DNA of 48,524 nt from Coleofasciculus sp. LEGE 07092 (GCF_015207375.1 NZ_JADEWY010000040.1:1-48524); one strand, 5' to 3'; positions 26,740 through 36,626 are shown, numbered from the stretch's first letter. A program made the numbers and translations. Notes: generated by a model from the letters alone, not told the origin.

Positions 26740-28257
26740 TTAAACCACAGCCTCAAGATTCTCAGCAGCTTTGTTGAGTTCTTTGGTCGCGTCTTTCACT
26801 TGGATAATACCGGCGGCTGTTTCTTTTGCTCCTAAGTTGATGGCATTCATAGCAGCTACAACCTGCTGCACGGTAACAGCCTGGTGTTTAGAAGTCTGGG
26901 CAATCTGTTGGGTACTGAGGAACACCTGATTAATGGAGTTCGCAATATTTGCGAACACATCACCCGTTTCTTCAGTCAGTTCAATACCCATCGTTGCTTT
27001 CTTGGTGCCTTCATCAGTCACCATAACCGTTGAGTTAATCGCCGCTTGGACTTCGTTAACCAGGGAGTTAATTTGATCGGCTGACTTCTTACTTTGGTCG
27101 GCAAGTTTGCGAATTTCACCCGCAACCACCGCAAAGCCTTTGCCATGTTCGCCGGCTCGTGCGGCTTCTACCCCTGCGTTTAGAGCTAGCATGTTAGTCT
27201 GGTTTGCCAAATCCGCCACTAGTTCAGACACTGTAGAGATTTGACCCGTTTGTTCGGAAAGGCGGATAATTTGGTTGGCGATCGTGGTTACTTGGTCTCT
27301 CAAACCCGAAATACCTTCGATCGTGCGACCGACTGTTAGAGTTCCTCCCTCGGCGAGGAGTAAGGCTTGTTTGGCACCGCCAGCAGCAATGTCTGCTTGT
27401 TCAGCCGATTGCAGCGTAAAAACTCCCAGTTCCTCAATGGTACTAGTCGTTTCATGCACTGAGGACGTTTGATCCAAGACGCTGCGTTCCTGATTATCTA
27501 CAGTCTCAGCAATCCCTGCTGAAGAAGACGTTACTGACTTGGCGGCGTCAGTAATGGGTCCAATGATCAGACGGGCAATGTAGTTCGCAACGTAATAGGA
27601 GACGAACACCCCAGAGCCTATACCAACAATCAATCCACCCCAAGAAATAATGGATGACACCTGCTGAACTTGAGCGGATGCTTTTTGTCTTTGTTGTACA
27701 ATCTTGTCTTGTTCCTGACTCATTTCCAGAAGCTTGACCCTGATGTCATCCATAATCTCCTTACCCTTGTTGGAAAGTACCAGGTTAAGCACTTCTTTGT
27801 CTTTCCCAGCTTTTTTGAGATTAATGGTTTCTTCCAATTCAGCGAATTTCTGCTGAATCAAGGGTTCTATCTTGTCAACCCTCGTGCGCTGGTTGGGGTC
27901 GATGATTAATGTTTTCAAGCCCGTCAGATGCTCTTGTAAAAATTTTCGCCCACTCTCATAGGGTTCCAGATAGGTATCCACACCCGTGATAATATATCCA
28001 CGCTGTCCAGTCTCTGCATCGACTATATCCTTTTCTACCAGTCCCAGTAGTTCCTTTACTTTAAATCCTTGTTCTGCCGTTGCCTGAGCTTGTTTCAAGT
28101 TAGCCTTAGAAACTTCAGTAATCGTTGTAGCAATACCAGCTACTGCAATCACGATACCAAAACCTATTGGTACGATTTGACTGACTGATAGGCGGCGTTG
28201 CTTTTTCTGATGCCTCGGCATCTCTTGCTGTTGTACGATTGGCAGTACCTGTGTCAT
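26740..28257 (-). CDS. Methyl-accepting chemotaxis protein with CHASE3-like sensor
   Basis: The 505-residue receptor has a basic N-terminus, a membrane segment (~27-47), an external helical domain with [16 protein letters not shown] (a CHASE3 hallmark, ~75-90), and a second membrane segment (~200-225). A long signalling domain follows whose tip reads [32 protein letters not shown], as in all MCPs. The ligand is unknown; no bilin-binding GAF is present, unlike PixJ. It lies between the double-CheW gene and cheA, so it should nucleate this operon's signalling array. Candidate methylation-type Gln/Glu pairs flank the tip, consistent with CheB in the operon. Confidence 0.93.
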   Translation of the reverse strand: MTQVLPIVQQQEMPRHQKKQRRLSVSQIVPIGFGIVIAVAGIATTITEVSKANLKQAQATAEQGFKVKELLGLVEKDIVDAETGQRGYIITGVDTYLEPYESGRKFLQEHLTGLKTLIIDPNQRTRVDKIEPLIQQKFAELEETINLKKAGKDKEVLNLVLSNKGKEIMDDIRVKLLEMSQEQDKIVQQRQKASAQVQQVSSIISWGGLIVGIGSGVFVSYYVANYIARLIIGPITDAAKSVTSSSAGIAETVDNQERSVLDQTSSVHETTSTIEELGVFTLQSAEQADIAAGGAKQALLLAEGGTLTVGRTIEGISGLRDQVTTIANQIIRLSEQTGQISTVSELVADLANQTNMLALNAGVEAARAGEHGKGFAVVAGEIRKLADQSKKSADQINSLVNEVQAAINSTVMVTDEGTKKATMGIELTEETGDVFANIANSINQVFLSTQQIAQTSKHQAVTVQQVVAAMNAINLGAKETAAGIIQVKDATKELNKAAENLEAVV

Positions 28258-28365
28258 TTTTTTTCTCCAAAGTGACTCAAAGATTTTGAAATTCTCTCCC
28301 CGTTCCCTCGTTTACAGGGCTTCGGGCGTTCATTGTTGTACTTTTCAGGTTTTCTTTTGAATGCA

Positions 28366-29499
28366 TCAAGCTTCTTCATTCACAGCCAACCTTCCTTGGG
28401 TAAAAATCTTGGGTATGTCCAAAACTTTCAGAATTTTTTCCTGAAAGAAAGCAGTTCCTCGAACATACTGCTCACTAATATCAGAAACATTTCCGGATAA
28501 AGGTGTCATGTCAGCCGAGTTTAGATACACCATTTCCAACACTTGCTCGACAGGTAACCCGGCAACAATGTCATCAAGCTGAACCACCACTGCCTCAGAA
28601 CCAATCTTGACTGGGTGAGTAGGGAGATTCAAAACATTCCGAATATCAACTAAAGTAACAATTTCTCCTCGCAAATTCATGTTGCCGATTATATGGTTCG
28701 GGCAGCAAGGGATGGGGGTCAAATTGCTAATTTCAGTGAAGCCTCGCACTAGTTCTAAGTCTACTCCAAAGTATTCACTACCAAAACCAATCACCGCCAG
28801 GGGCATTAGCTCGGTTGTAAGTTTTAAACTTTCATCGGACTGCCTAAGATTATCAGCTCGCTGCCGAAATATTGCCCTGGCTTCGGGTATGGTATTAGGG
28901 CAGTACAAGTCGTAAAAGTCGGAGATAATTTTGGAGGTTTGGAGTTCGTCGTCCTGGTGGGATACTTCCTGTTTTAGCTGCTGATCCGCATTACTGCTTG
29001 GAGATGCTCCCATTAAATCTACCTGAGCTTGTGCGTCCCAAATTAAAGGAAGTACCGACTCTATTTGGGGAATTAACTCCTTAGGTTCAAGCAGAATAAT
29101 GTTGCCTATCTCTAGTGTAGCAACTCCACTAATTAATGCGCTATCAATCTTATCGATAGCTTCATCAAAGGAGTTACTATTAATGAGTTCAGCGTTCAAT
29201 TCTATCACTTCGTTGACCTGCTGGACGATCATGCCAAATTGTAAGTCTTCCCATTGCAGAATAATCACATAATCACTAAGCTGAAAACTTTTTACTGAAT
29301 GCTCTTGAAGTAAATCAAGATGCATCATTGGTACAATTTGTCCTCGTAAATTAACAAGTCCGATCATATCGCCGGAGGCTTCAGCGATCGGGGTGATTTC
29401 GGGAATCTGGAAAATTTCCTGAACCAGTGCTGTATCAATTCCGTATTGCAGATCATGCAAGCGAAATTTTAGGTATTGCTTAGTTTCGATGACAGTCAT
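28366..29499 (-). CDS. cheW: Tandem CheW-domain coupling protein
   Basis: The 377-residue protein contains two CheW-like domains. The first (~6-150) has YLKFRLHDLQYGIDTALVQEIF and IGLVNLRGQIVPMMHL; the second (~225-365) has GSEYFGVDLELVRGF and IGNMNLRGEIVTLVDIRNVL. They are joined by a ~70-residue linker. CheW domains bridge receptor and CheA, and a double CheW could link two receptors or array neighbours. No other domain is visible. It is the second gene of the leftward operon, 142 bases after the PatA-like regulator and 108 bases before the MCP gene. Confidence 0.9.
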   Translation of the reverse strand: MTVIETKQYLKFRLHDLQYGIDTALVQEIFQIPEITPIAEASGDMIGLVNLRGQIVPMMHLDLLQEHSVKSFQLSDYVIILQWEDLQFGMIVQQVNEVIELNAELINSNSFDEAIDKIDSALISGVATLEIGNIILLEPKELIPQIESVLPLIWDAQAQVDLMGASPSSNADQQLKQEVSHQDDELQTSKIISDFYDLYCPNTIPEARAIFRQRADNLRQSDESLKLTTELMPLAVIGFGSEYFGVDLELVRGFTEISNLTPIPCCPNHIIGNMNLRGEIVTLVDIRNVLNLPTHPVKIGSEAVVVQLDDIVAGLPVEQVLEMVYLNSADMTPLSGNVSDISEQYVRGTAFFQEKILKVLDIPKIFTQGRLAVNEEA

Positions 29500-29641
29500 T
29501 TTGAATCCTGTGGGAATAAGAGTGAAAACTATCGTAGAAGTAGCTGGTCAATAGGGTGCTCAATTGTTTAATTAAAAATTAAAGGACTGGACTGAATTAA
29601 AATGTAGATGTACTGATTTTTTATTCAAGCATAAAAGAAGA

Positions 29642-30790
29642 TTAGAGCTTATTTTTCTCCGTACACTTATCCACGATTTCGAGTAATTTACTGGGTTCAA
29701 CTGGCTTGGTTAAATAGTGAGTTGCACCAGCAAATTGACCTCGAAGTTTGTCAGAGAAGTTATCTCGTGCCGTGAGCATAATAATGGGTAAATTATTAAA
29801 TTTTGAAATACTACGTACCGTGCGGCAGAATTCTAAGCCATCAATTTCTGGCATTGTGACATCCAACAATAGCAGCGAAATTGGATTGGTATTGATCACC
29901 TTTAGGGCATCTACAGCATTACTGGTCAACAACACCTGATAGTGATCGCCTAAAGCTCGCTTGATTGTGGTTTGTACGATCAGAGAGTCATCGACACTCA
30001 GAACAATTGGAGATTGCTGTTGGGTTCCAGGAACTCCTTGGGTTGCAGGAGCATTTCCCCCAAAGCTGACCCAGCCCGATACTGCCCATGCCATATAAGA
30101 CCGCGCCAGTTCCAGAGGGTCTTCGCCTAATTGCTCGGCAATATCAATGAGCGATCGCACCCCGTCCACCCACTTCTGTAGATGCTGCTGCGCCTTAGTG
30201 TCTGTAACAGCTTGCGAACTTCGCGGTGAAAGGTCGGGAACAGCATCCATTGAGGGAATAACAGGAGCAAGTGTCGCCCATTCCTGTTGGCGCGTCGTCA
30301 CATCTCCCATGACTCTAGACCAGTCCAGACCATGACTGTCTTCACCAAAACTAAGGTCAAACTCCACGGTGGAATCTAACCGTAACTGTCCGGGATGATG
30401 CAATGTTTGCTCTAGCACTCGTACAACTTGAGCGTGGACAACTGTTTCAATCTCCTCCCACTTGAATACTCGTATCCGAACAATTTTTTCCAAAAGCTCT
30501 CGAAAGGATGATGGATTTTTTAACTTTTGCGCTACATATTTGATGGCAGTATCAGCCAATCTATGCTTGCACTGAATTCCGATGGCTTCGGCAAATTCTT
30601 TATTATTGTCTGGAATTCTTAAGCCACCATAAACAATTTCACCGTTATTCAATAGGAGAAGGCGAAACCTTTGCGTTTGCTCAGAATTTATAGTTGTATT
30701 TATATAAGCAGTACAACTGGCATTCCCACCTTGTAAATCCAAAAGCAAATTCTGTAATTGCCCAGCTTGATACTGTATTGTTTCTAGCAT
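29642..30790 (-). CDS. PatA-family response regulator (PATAN-like plus REC)
   Basis: The N-terminal ~240 residues resemble the PatA N-terminal (PATAN / DUF4388-like) region, with RFRLLLLNNGEIVYGG and LEQTLHHPGQLRLDS. A low-complexity linker follows, then a receiver domain (~262-382) with VDDS, the phospho-Asp in LLLLDVTMPEIDGLEF and Lys in LTKPVEPSK. In cyanobacteria such proteins (PatA, PixG, TaxP-like) head taxis operons and probably act on the type IV pilus motor. This is the first gene of the leftward taxis operon. Its start has GTAATAC repeats ~180-260 bases upstream. Confidence 0.88.
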   Translation of the reverse strand: MLETIQYQAGQLQNLLLDLQGGNASCTAYINTTINSEQTQRFRLLLLNNGEIVYGGLRIPDNNKEFAEAIGIQCKHRLADTAIKYVAQKLKNPSSFRELLEKIVRIRVFKWEEIETVVHAQVVRVLEQTLHHPGQLRLDSTVEFDLSFGEDSHGLDWSRVMGDVTTRQQEWATLAPVIPSMDAVPDLSPRSSQAVTDTKAQQHLQKWVDGVRSLIDIAEQLGEDPLELARSYMAWAVSGWVSFGGNAPATQGVPGTQQQSPIVLSVDDSLIVQTTIKRALGDHYQVLLTSNAVDALKVINTNPISLLLLDVTMPEIDGLEFCRTVRSISKFNNLPIIMLTARDNFSDKLRGQFAGATHYLTKPVEPSKLLEIVDKCTEKNKL

Positions 30791-30972
30791 TTTTAGTAGT
30801 GTATGAATAATTCTGCTATAGATCCACCTTTTTTTATTTTTTATTTGCCGTGACTTGAAGTATTAGTTACTACACTTATTCAAGCGTATTTTAAGATGTT
30901 AAGATCGTCAATTAATGCAACAAATCTTTATTCCTTGTTTATTGTTTGTGGGTATATAAATACTATTTTTTA

Positions 30973-31050
30973 GTAATACATTTTCGACATCTGTAATACC
31001 ATTTTTCCCATTAATTGATTAATGTAATACATCTATTTTGTTAGTAATAC
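30973..31050. promoter_or_regulatory. Four helically phased GTAATAC repeats
   Basis: GTAATAC occurs at 30973, 30993, 31024 and 31044, all in the same orientation, at start-to-start spacings of 20, 31 and 20 bases. These are close to two, three and two turns of B-DNA, so the four sites face one side of the helix. They lie 183-260 bases upstream of the taxis operon's first gene. The regulator is unknown; the spacing does not fit an NtcA box. Confidence 0.5.
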
Positions 31051-31145
31051 TAATTACTTTAACGAGAAAATATAGAGAGTAGACTTGAATATATTTCTCT
31101 CTCTCTGCCCAAAAAACCTTGAAATTCCCAAAGGAGATGGGGAGA

Positions 31146-31249
31146 TATAGCAGTGGACACATATCTTAGGACAAACTCTGGTAGAGACGTTCCGGCGGAA
31201 CGTCTCTACTAAATTCATATATGTCCTAACCGTCTTGGCATTTGCTATA
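31146..31249. repeat. Nested inverted-repeat (MITE-like) element with GTAGAGACGT hairpin
   Basis: Three nested inverted repeats share one centre. TATAGCA (31146-31152) pairs with TGCTATA (31243-31249), and TTAGGACA (31166-31173) with TGTCCTAA (31222-31229). A perfect 29-base hairpin lies in the middle (31181-31209, 14-base arms starting GTAGAGACGT). The core hairpin is related to the palindrome at 21203-21230. The 104-bp element has no coding capacity. Confidence 0.75.
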
Positions 31250-31594
31250 AAGGAATACAGACAAATGGCACTGAAATAAGTCAGTTCATAGTTGGCACAA
31301 AGCGTGCCTCAAGCGCTTTAGTGCTGACTACGAACACTTAACCAGAATCTCCTGTAGCGTCGTTGGGTTAACCCTCACCCTTGAACGAGGCAATAGCTAT
31401 CTGCCCAATTGGTTGGAATTGGGTAAAAACGGCTTTAGCTAGACGCTAGCCGTTGTTTAAGACTTTTTGTTTAACTGGCAATTGTGACTCTTCTCCAGAA
31501 GGACGCTTCTCGCAAACAGCATCAACAAAGGCTCTATAGCGGTTCTCATGAAGCGTGAACTACAGCCCTTGTCTCCCTATATCCAACCCCAGTT

Positions 31595-32521
31595 CTAAGG
31601 CAACTCTACCGAAGTTGGTTTGGCAATGTGGGGCAAACCCCAACCCAACTTTTCTCGCAACAGTCGGAAAAATTCTGGGGGTTGCAGGCGGATAAATCGA
31701 GCTGAATAATGCGATCGCTCAATCTTCACGCAATCCTCTGGCAACACGTAGCACCCGGCATTCCCATCTACCACCATTACCAACTGATTAGGATTTGCCG
31801 GATAAATCGTTACCTGTTCGCTATCGGCAAATACCAGCGCCCTAGACGCTAGTGAATGAGGACAAATCGGCATTAACTGCAACACTGGCACCCCAGGCGT
31901 TACCACCGTTCCCCCAGCACTGAGAGAATAAGCTGTCGAACCCGTTGGCGTTGAGACAATCACCCCATCAGCGGCAATATCTACGGGTGAGTGATGCCCG
32001 ATTTGCACTTCAAAATGACACATACAAGTTAAAGGTTCCCGGTGCAGCACCATTTCATTCAAACACAGGGCTTCCCACCACAGGCGTTCATCTCGAAGCA
32101 CCTGCACCCGCAGCATCGTTCGCTCTTCAATTTCATACTCTCCATCCATTATCTGTGCCAAAGCCTGGGGAAGCTGATTGACATAGGTTTCGGTTAGGAA
32201 TCCCATGTGACCTGTATTCACCGCCAGTAAGGGGATGCCATAAGGAGCTAATTGCCGGAAAGCGGCGAGAACCGTTCCATCTCCTCCCAAAACCAGCGCA
32301 AACGCCATCTGCTCGTCAAAACCGGGCGGAGCCAGTTTTTCCATGGGTGTATGACAAACGGGAGAATCTGGGCGGGAATAGCCCAAAATTCCCCCCACAC
32401 CCGTTGCTATATAAACCTCCCAACCTGAGGATGTCAGCTTGTCTTGTAACTCCGTAGCTATTCGACAAGCTACGGGTTTGAGGTCGTTGTAGATTATCCC
32501 TGCTTTGCGCACACTCACCAA
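31595..32521 (-). CDS. nadK: NAD kinase
   Basis: NAD kinase phosphorylates NAD to NADP in the cytosol and sets the NADP pool for photosynthetic electron transport. The protein (about 308 residues) has KAGIIYND at the N-terminus, the catalytic GGDGT (79-83), [10 protein letters not shown], the NE pair in LNEMVLHR and [20 protein letters not shown]. Cyanobacteria usually carry two NAD kinases; this one is longer at the N-terminal half, like the second type. The start is uncertain: TTG 32521, GTG 32518 and GTG 32512 are all in frame, and KAGIIYND begins five to six residues later. Confidence 0.92.
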   Translation of the reverse strand: MVSVRKAGIIYNDLKPVACRIATELQDKLTSSGWEVYIATGVGGILGYSRPDSPVCHTPMEKLAPPGFDEQMAFALVLGGDGTVLAAFRQLAPYGIPLLAVNTGHMGFLTETYVNQLPQALAQIMDGEYEIEERTMLRVQVLRDERLWWEALCLNEMVLHREPLTCMCHFEVQIGHHSPVDIAADGVIVSTPTGSTAYSLSAGGTVVTPGVPVLQLMPICPHSLASRALVFADSEQVTIYPANPNQLVMVVDGNAGCYVLPEDCVKIERSHYSARFIRLQPPEFFRLLREKLGWGLPHIAKPTSVELP

Positions 32522-32585
32522 TCTGGGTCGTAATTATATTAGTTGTAGCAGTTACCCCGATATTCTATCTACAGACTCAGCCTTT

Positions 32586-33563
32586 TTAAGATTTTGATTT
32601 GAACGGAGTCTTTTTCTTCTTCTTGGCTTTTTGTTTCTCGTAATCGATTTCTTTGAGTTTTTTCATGATCCGGCTGAAATACTCTTGCAGGTAAGCTTCT
32701 AAGGTTGTGCTTTCCTTCGGATCTAAACCAAAAACCTCGTAGATTTCCGCCATTGGCGCATCCATAGGTTTACCCGTTGCCAGCACTTCAGTAAATGCCA
32801 GTCGGTCGGAAATATTCCAACCCCACTGAAAAAATCGCACAATCTGGCGCATTGCCCGCAAAAAATTAAGTGGTAATCGAGCAATTCTAGCTTCTTTTCC
32901 AGACAAGCGTTCGCACAGGCTGATAATTTCCTCAGCACTCCAAGCACGAGTGCCTACCACGGGATAGGTTTTGTTAGTGGTTTCGGGAACTGTAAGGGCG
33001 CGAACGGCAAATTTAGCGATATCTTGAGTATCCATATAAGCCGTGGGACCCGTTTCGCCACTAATCCACACCGCCTGACCTTCTAAAATCGGTACAGCAT
33101 ACTGCATGATTAACCCTTGCATAAAGCCTGCTGGCTGCAAGATGGTGTAGTTTAATCCCGATTTGGCTAAGAACAGTTCCGTACACCGCTTGATTTCCAT
33201 CAGGGGGACGTTCGGAAACTTTTCAGCGTTGAGAATGGAGAAGAAAACAAACCGTTCCACACCTGCTGCAACCGCCGCTTGAATGAGGGCAACTTTCCCA
33301 TCCCAGTCTACCTGTTTGATAGTCAGAGAGCCTGTCGGTCTAGAGGTTGCCGCGTCAATGACAGCCGTAATACCTTCTAAGGCAGATGGTAAGGTTTCCG
33401 GTTGGCAGAGGTCGCCTTGGACTATTTCGGCTCCCCATTCTTTCAAAAACGTGGCTTTTTTGGGGCTGCGGACGAAACAGCGCACCTGATGACCCTCGTC
33501 CAAAGCCCGACGAACCACCTGTCTTCCTAAGGTGCCAGTGGCACCCACAACCAACAAGTTCAT
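32586..33563 (-). CDS. ycf39: Ycf39, photosystem II assembly factor (atypical SDR)
   Basis: Ycf39 (HCF244 in plants) works with high-light-inducible proteins in early photosystem II reaction-centre assembly. The 325-residue protein is an NmrA-like atypical short-chain dehydrogenase: NAD(P) motif VVGATGTLGRQVV (from about residue 5), QGDLCQPETLPSALEG, VIDAATSRPTGSLTIKQVDWDGK and TILQPAGFMQG. The family's plastid homolog has the same blocks. A short lysine-rich tail ends the protein. It lies in the same direction as petM (33789-33902), another thylakoid gene, and nadK. Confidence 0.93.
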   Translation of the reverse strand: MNLLVVGATGTLGRQVVRRALDEGHQVRCFVRSPKKATFLKEWGAEIVQGDLCQPETLPSALEGITAVIDAATSRPTGSLTIKQVDWDGKVALIQAAVAAGVERFVFFSILNAEKFPNVPLMEIKRCTELFLAKSGLNYTILQPAGFMQGLIMQYAVPILEGQAVWISGETGPTAYMDTQDIAKFAVRALTVPETTNKTYPVVGTRAWSAEEIISLCERLSGKEARIARLPLNFLRAMRQIVRFFQWGWNISDRLAFTEVLATGKPMDAPMAEIYEVFGLDPKESTTLEAYLQEYFSRIMKKLKEIDYEKQKAKKKKKTPFKSKS

Positions 33564-33615
33564 TAAGAAATTTTAGCTGTTAGCTTAACGTTTCTATAAG
33601 AGTCTATCAGAAATC

Positions 33616-33790
33616 AGGACGAGTGCTGAGTGCTCAGGAGTAAGCTATGGATAAGAGAACTCCAAAAAATAAATTATCCCGTAGGACGGTAGGACAGCCA
33701 TCTTGCCTGTCGATGGCAGCCCCTGGCAGGCATACGCCTACCCTAGGAAAATACTTGGAGAGTCCTTAGTACTCAGCACTTAATCGTCCT
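33616..33790. repeat. Long-range inverted repeat touching the petM stop codon
   Basis: The left arm (33616-33639, beginning AGGACGAGTGCTGAGT) and the right arm (33763-33790, ending ACTCAGCACTTAATCGTCCT) match as inverse complements apart from a four-base insertion and three mismatches. ACTCCAA and TTGGAG near the inner ends add a nested pair, and a GGACAGCC...GGCAGG hairpin fills the centre. The 175-bp unit ends two bases inside the petM stop codon, so it probably forms petM's 3' UTR and may be a mobile hairpin element. Confidence 0.65.
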
Positions 33791-33902
33791 ACAGGGACTC
33801 TTCTTCGCCTCCTTGGATTTTGAGTAGTAAAAAGCCCAAGCCCAAGCCCACGAGAACTAAGGTAAAGGACAGTACGGCTGCATTAAAAATCTCAGCGCTC
33901 AT
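33789..33902 (-). CDS. petM: Cytochrome b6f complex subunit VII (PetM)
   Basis: This 37-residue gene encodes a single-span thylakoid protein that stabilises the cytochrome b6f dimer. It reads [20 protein letters not shown], then [17 protein letters not shown], which is the PetM pattern: a short acidic N-terminus, one hydrophobic helix (~8-27), then LLLKIQG and an acidic tail. AGGAGATG lies about nine bases before the ATG at 33902. It is too short for usual ORF cut-offs. It lies upstream of ycf39 on the same strand. Confidence 0.93.
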   Translation of the reverse strand: MSAEIFNAAVLSFTLVLVGLGLGFLLLKIQGGEEESL

Positions 33903-33978
33903 GGTTTCTCATCTCCTAGTGCGATCGCTAAATAATTTGTAACTTTAACCATTATCGCCATTTGGGGGACATCGAAAA

Positions 33979-35067
33979 ATGAAGACTCGGAAAACTTTGT
34001 TTACAGAACCATTCAGCCGGCGGCAAGGGCGTCCCCGCTTGGCTGTTACCCTGGGCGATCCGGCGGGAATAGGACCGGAGGTGGTACTCAAGGCGTTGGC
34101 AGATCCAGAAATCACTCAAGATGCTGATATAACGGTAATTGGCAGTCAGTGGCTCTTAGACGCTACTTACAGCCACCTGCGCCAAACCGTTGATGCTGAG
34201 GTTCTTGCCAAACCTGATCGCTTATCGGTTCTCGATGTTGAGTTAGAGGCATCGGAGCGGGGGCAAATTACCCCTGGTGCTGGCAGTGCGGTAAGTGGTG
34301 GGGCGAGTTTTGCTTACCTAGAACGTGCGATCGCTCAGACTCTAGCTGGTGAGTTTGATGGTATCGTTACAGCCCCCATTGCCAAGTCCTTGTGGAAAGC
34401 TGCTGGATATGATTATCCCGGTCAAACGGAAGTGCTGGCAAAGTATGCGGGGGTGGAGCGATTTGGGATGTTATTCGTCGCGCGATCGCCTCATACGGAT
34501 TGGTTGTTGCGCACTCTCTTAGCAACCACACATATTCCTCTACGTCAAGTCCCCGATACCCTGACTCCTGAATTGATGACAGCCAAACTGGACTTGTTAG
34601 TAGAATGCTTGCGGCTGGATTTTGGAATCGAAACGCCTCGAATTGCCATTTCTGGGTTAAATCCCCATAGTGGCGAACAAGGGCAACTAGGAGTTGAAGA
34701 ACAAAATTGGTTAATTCCCTGGCTGGAGCAGGAACGTCAGCACCGTTCTGGGTTGCAACTGGATGGAGTTGTGCCACCGGATACTCTTTGGGTGAAACCG
34801 GGTCAAGCTTGGTACGGTATTGATTCATCCCAGGCTCATGATGGTTATTTGGCTCTGTACCACGACCAAGGTTTAATTCCTGTCAAACTTATGGCGTTTG
34901 ACCGAGCGGTTAATACGACGATTGGTTTGCCGTTTGTGCGTACTTCCCCCGACCATGGTACAGCGTTTGATATTGCAGGTCAGGGGGTGGCAAATGCTAC
35001 GAGTATGAAAGCCGCGATTCAGCTAGGGGCTGAACTGGTGAATCAAAGGTTAAGCTGTCAGTCATGA
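33979..35067 (+). CDS. pdxA: 4-hydroxythreonine-4-phosphate dehydrogenase
   Basis: PdxA oxidises 4-phosphohydroxy-threonine in the DXP-dependent route to pyridoxal phosphate. The 362-residue protein has [18 protein letters not shown] at ~24-41, [22 protein letters not shown], the zinc-site histidines (TTHIPL and [10 protein letters not shown]) and [30 protein letters not shown] closes the active site. The N-terminal ~20 basic residues are an extension beyond the family's core. It is divergent from petM and has no other pdx gene nearby. Confidence 0.95.
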   Translation: MKTRKTLFTEPFSRRQGRPRLAVTLGDPAGIGPEVVLKALADPEITQDADITVIGSQWLLDATYSHLRQTVDAEVLAKPDRLSVLDVELEASERGQITPGAGSAVSGGASFAYLERAIAQTLAGEFDGIVTAPIAKSLWKAAGYDYPGQTEVLAKYAGVERFGMLFVARSPHTDWLLRTLLATTHIPLRQVPDTLTPELMTAKLDLLVECLRLDFGIETPRIAISGLNPHSGEQGQLGVEEQNWLIPWLEQERQHRSGLQLDGVVPPDTLWVKPGQAWYGIDSSQAHDGYLALYHDQGLIPVKLMAFDRAVNTTIGLPFVRTSPDHGTAFDIAGQGVANATSMKAAIQLGAELVNQRLSCQS

Positions 35068-35193
35068 GACGTTTTGCAAATATAGCGATCGCCAAGTGAT
35101 AGAAACTCATGGCTTCAGACTTTGCTATAGCGAGAGTGACAAAAGAGCAATAGATACAATAAAATTAGCTTTCTTTCCTGTTATATAAAAATT

Positions 35194-35814
35194 ATGCTCC
35201 TTACTCAACGTCGCGCTAACCGAGTTGTATTGCACAATATTAGTTGGCAACAATTTGAAAATTTATTAGTTGATTTGGGCGAAAGTCGTGCTGCTAGAGT
35301 TGCCTATGATGATGGAACGTTAGAAATCATGACTCCTTTACCCGAACATGAGTATTACAAAGAAACTATAAGCATTGTCATTCAAGATATTGCAGAAGTT
35401 TTAGACCGAGACTACGAAAGTTTAGGATCAACAACTTGGAAGCGGGAAATCAAGAAAGCTGGGGTAGAACCGGATAACTGTTTTTATTTTCAAAATGAGC
35501 CAAAAATTAGGGGCAAGTTAGACTACGATCTTAATCAAGACCCTCCTCCAGACTTAGTATTAGAAATTGATGTAACGAGCAAGTCTCTAAGTCGCTTTTC
35601 GATTTACGCTCGTTTAGGGGTACCTGAAATCTGGTGTTATGACTCGGGTGAACTGAAAGTTTACCAGTTACAGAATGAGGGATATATAGAAGTAGACACT
35701 AGTTTGGTATTTCCTTCGCTTCCCGTTCAAGAACTCCCCGCACTCATCGAACAATACCGTCCTCAAGGGAGACGAGCTATCCGCCGAGCAGTGAGAGAGT
35801 GGGCGAGGAGATAG
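35194..35814 (+). CDS. Uma2-family (DUF820) putative endonuclease
   Basis: The 206-residue protein belongs to the Uma2/DUF820 family, a PD-(D/E)XK-like nuclease fold hugely expanded in cyanobacteria. It shows VAYDDGTLEIMTPLPEHE near the N-terminus, PDLVLEID (acidic pair) and IYARLGVPEIWCYDSG. The usual E-V-x-SPS block here reads EIDVTSKS. Biological role is unsettled; some members are linked to mobile elements or defence. It lies at the left border of the accessory island, convergent with the next gene. Confidence 0.85.
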   Translation: MLLTQRRANRVVLHNISWQQFENLLVDLGESRAARVAYDDGTLEIMTPLPEHEYYKETISIVIQDIAEVLDRDYESLGSTTWKREIKKAGVEPDNCFYFQNEPKIRGKLDYDLNQDPPPDLVLEIDVTSKSLSRFSIYARLGVPEIWCYDSGELKVYQLQNEGYIEVDTSLVFPSLPVQELPALIEQYRPQGRRAIRRAVREWARR

Positions 35815-35876
35815 GGGGACAAGGGGGACAGGAGAAGGGAGATTTTTCTTAATTTTTATGCTTTTAATAGTGAGAG

Positions 35877-36497
35877 TTAAGCTGCTACTTTTTCATCGAG
35901 TTGCAATTCACACTGTCGGAAAATATAGTTAACAGCGGCAAATAGTTTATCGAGTTCCTGAATGCTATAAAGGGTAATATTTCTGGTAAAGGTATCAGTT
36001 TCTAGCTTGCCTAATTGCCAGCGATCGCCATTAGAAACAATGCCAAAAACAATCATTTGCGGGTTTTTATTCAGTCGCTGGGCGGCTATCATTTCTGCTA
36101 AACACTGACCCCACCCTTCTTCAAATTTATCTTGTTTGGCTTCGACTAAAAGTAAATAGGGCTTATCAAAGACAACTTTTCCCAAAGGAGATCGTTTCGC
36201 CAAGATATATTCGGGAAACCCTGAAAGATTTTCATCATAGGTGAGTGATTCGTGACTCCACAACAGGAAATTGCTGCGATAGCACTTCCAGACTTCTTTC
36301 AAGACGGGATAAATTAAATTTTCGCAAATAGCAAATTCTGAGTTATCAACGACTCCTTCCCGCATGACGGTTTGTAAGTCTTCTCGGAAGTAGTCGGGGA
36401 TGTTAAATTCTATTTCACCGATGAAATTTGCTTCGGTGTATTTCGTCTGAAATTCTTTGACAACTACACCGATGCTCTTATAACTACTGAAAGCCAT
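35877..36497 (-). CDS. PD-(D/E)XK-like hypothetical protein
   Basis: The 206-residue protein has a restriction-nuclease-like pattern. An N-terminal helical part with ICENLIYPVLKEVW precedes LWSHESLTYDENLSGFPEYIL (candidate acidic residue), and YLLLVEAKQDKFEEGWGQCLAEMIAAQ gives an E-x-K core with a following Gln. VFGIVSNGDRWQLGKL completes a fold like the N-terminal domains of type I restriction subunits. No methylase or specificity gene is beside it. It lies 129 bases downstream of the RT gene on the same strand and may be part of that operon. Nuclease activity is inferred, not shown. Confidence 0.65.
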   Translation of the reverse strand: MAFSSYKSIGVVVKEFQTKYTEANFIGEIEFNIPDYFREDLQTVMREGVVDNSEFAICENLIYPVLKEVWKCYRSNFLLWSHESLTYDENLSGFPEYILAKRSPLGKVVFDKPYLLLVEAKQDKFEEGWGQCLAEMIAAQRLNKNPQMIVFGIVSNGDRWQLGKLETDTFTRNITLYSIQELDKLFAAVNYIFRQCELQLDEKVAA

Positions 36498-36626
36498 ATT
36501 AACCTCGCAATTAAGCGTTTAACACTTGTTCAACTGTTCGACAGTTAGGGTCGGTTCTGGGAAGGTTTGGGAGATAAAGTGATTGCTTCTCATTGGAATT
36601 TATTGGGGGAAGCTTTGTAAAGTTCT

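Larger units (their letters stand above)
30791..31594. other. 804-bp intergenic region upstream of the taxis operon
   Basis: No gene is seen. The first ~300 bases are AT-rich and hold the phased GTAATAC sites (30973-31050). A nested inverted-repeat element occupies 31146-31249. At 31429-31453, AACGGC...GCTAGCCGTT forms an imperfect hairpin followed by TTTAAGACTTTTT. It could end a rightward transcript, but no rightward gene precedes it. Confidence 0.5.

Noticed and set aside
30973-31050. NtcA-type binding sites
   Set aside because: No GTA-N8-TAC arrangement was found among the GTAATAC copies.
31429-31460. Terminator of a rightward gene
   Set aside because: The hairpin is imperfect and no rightward gene precedes it.
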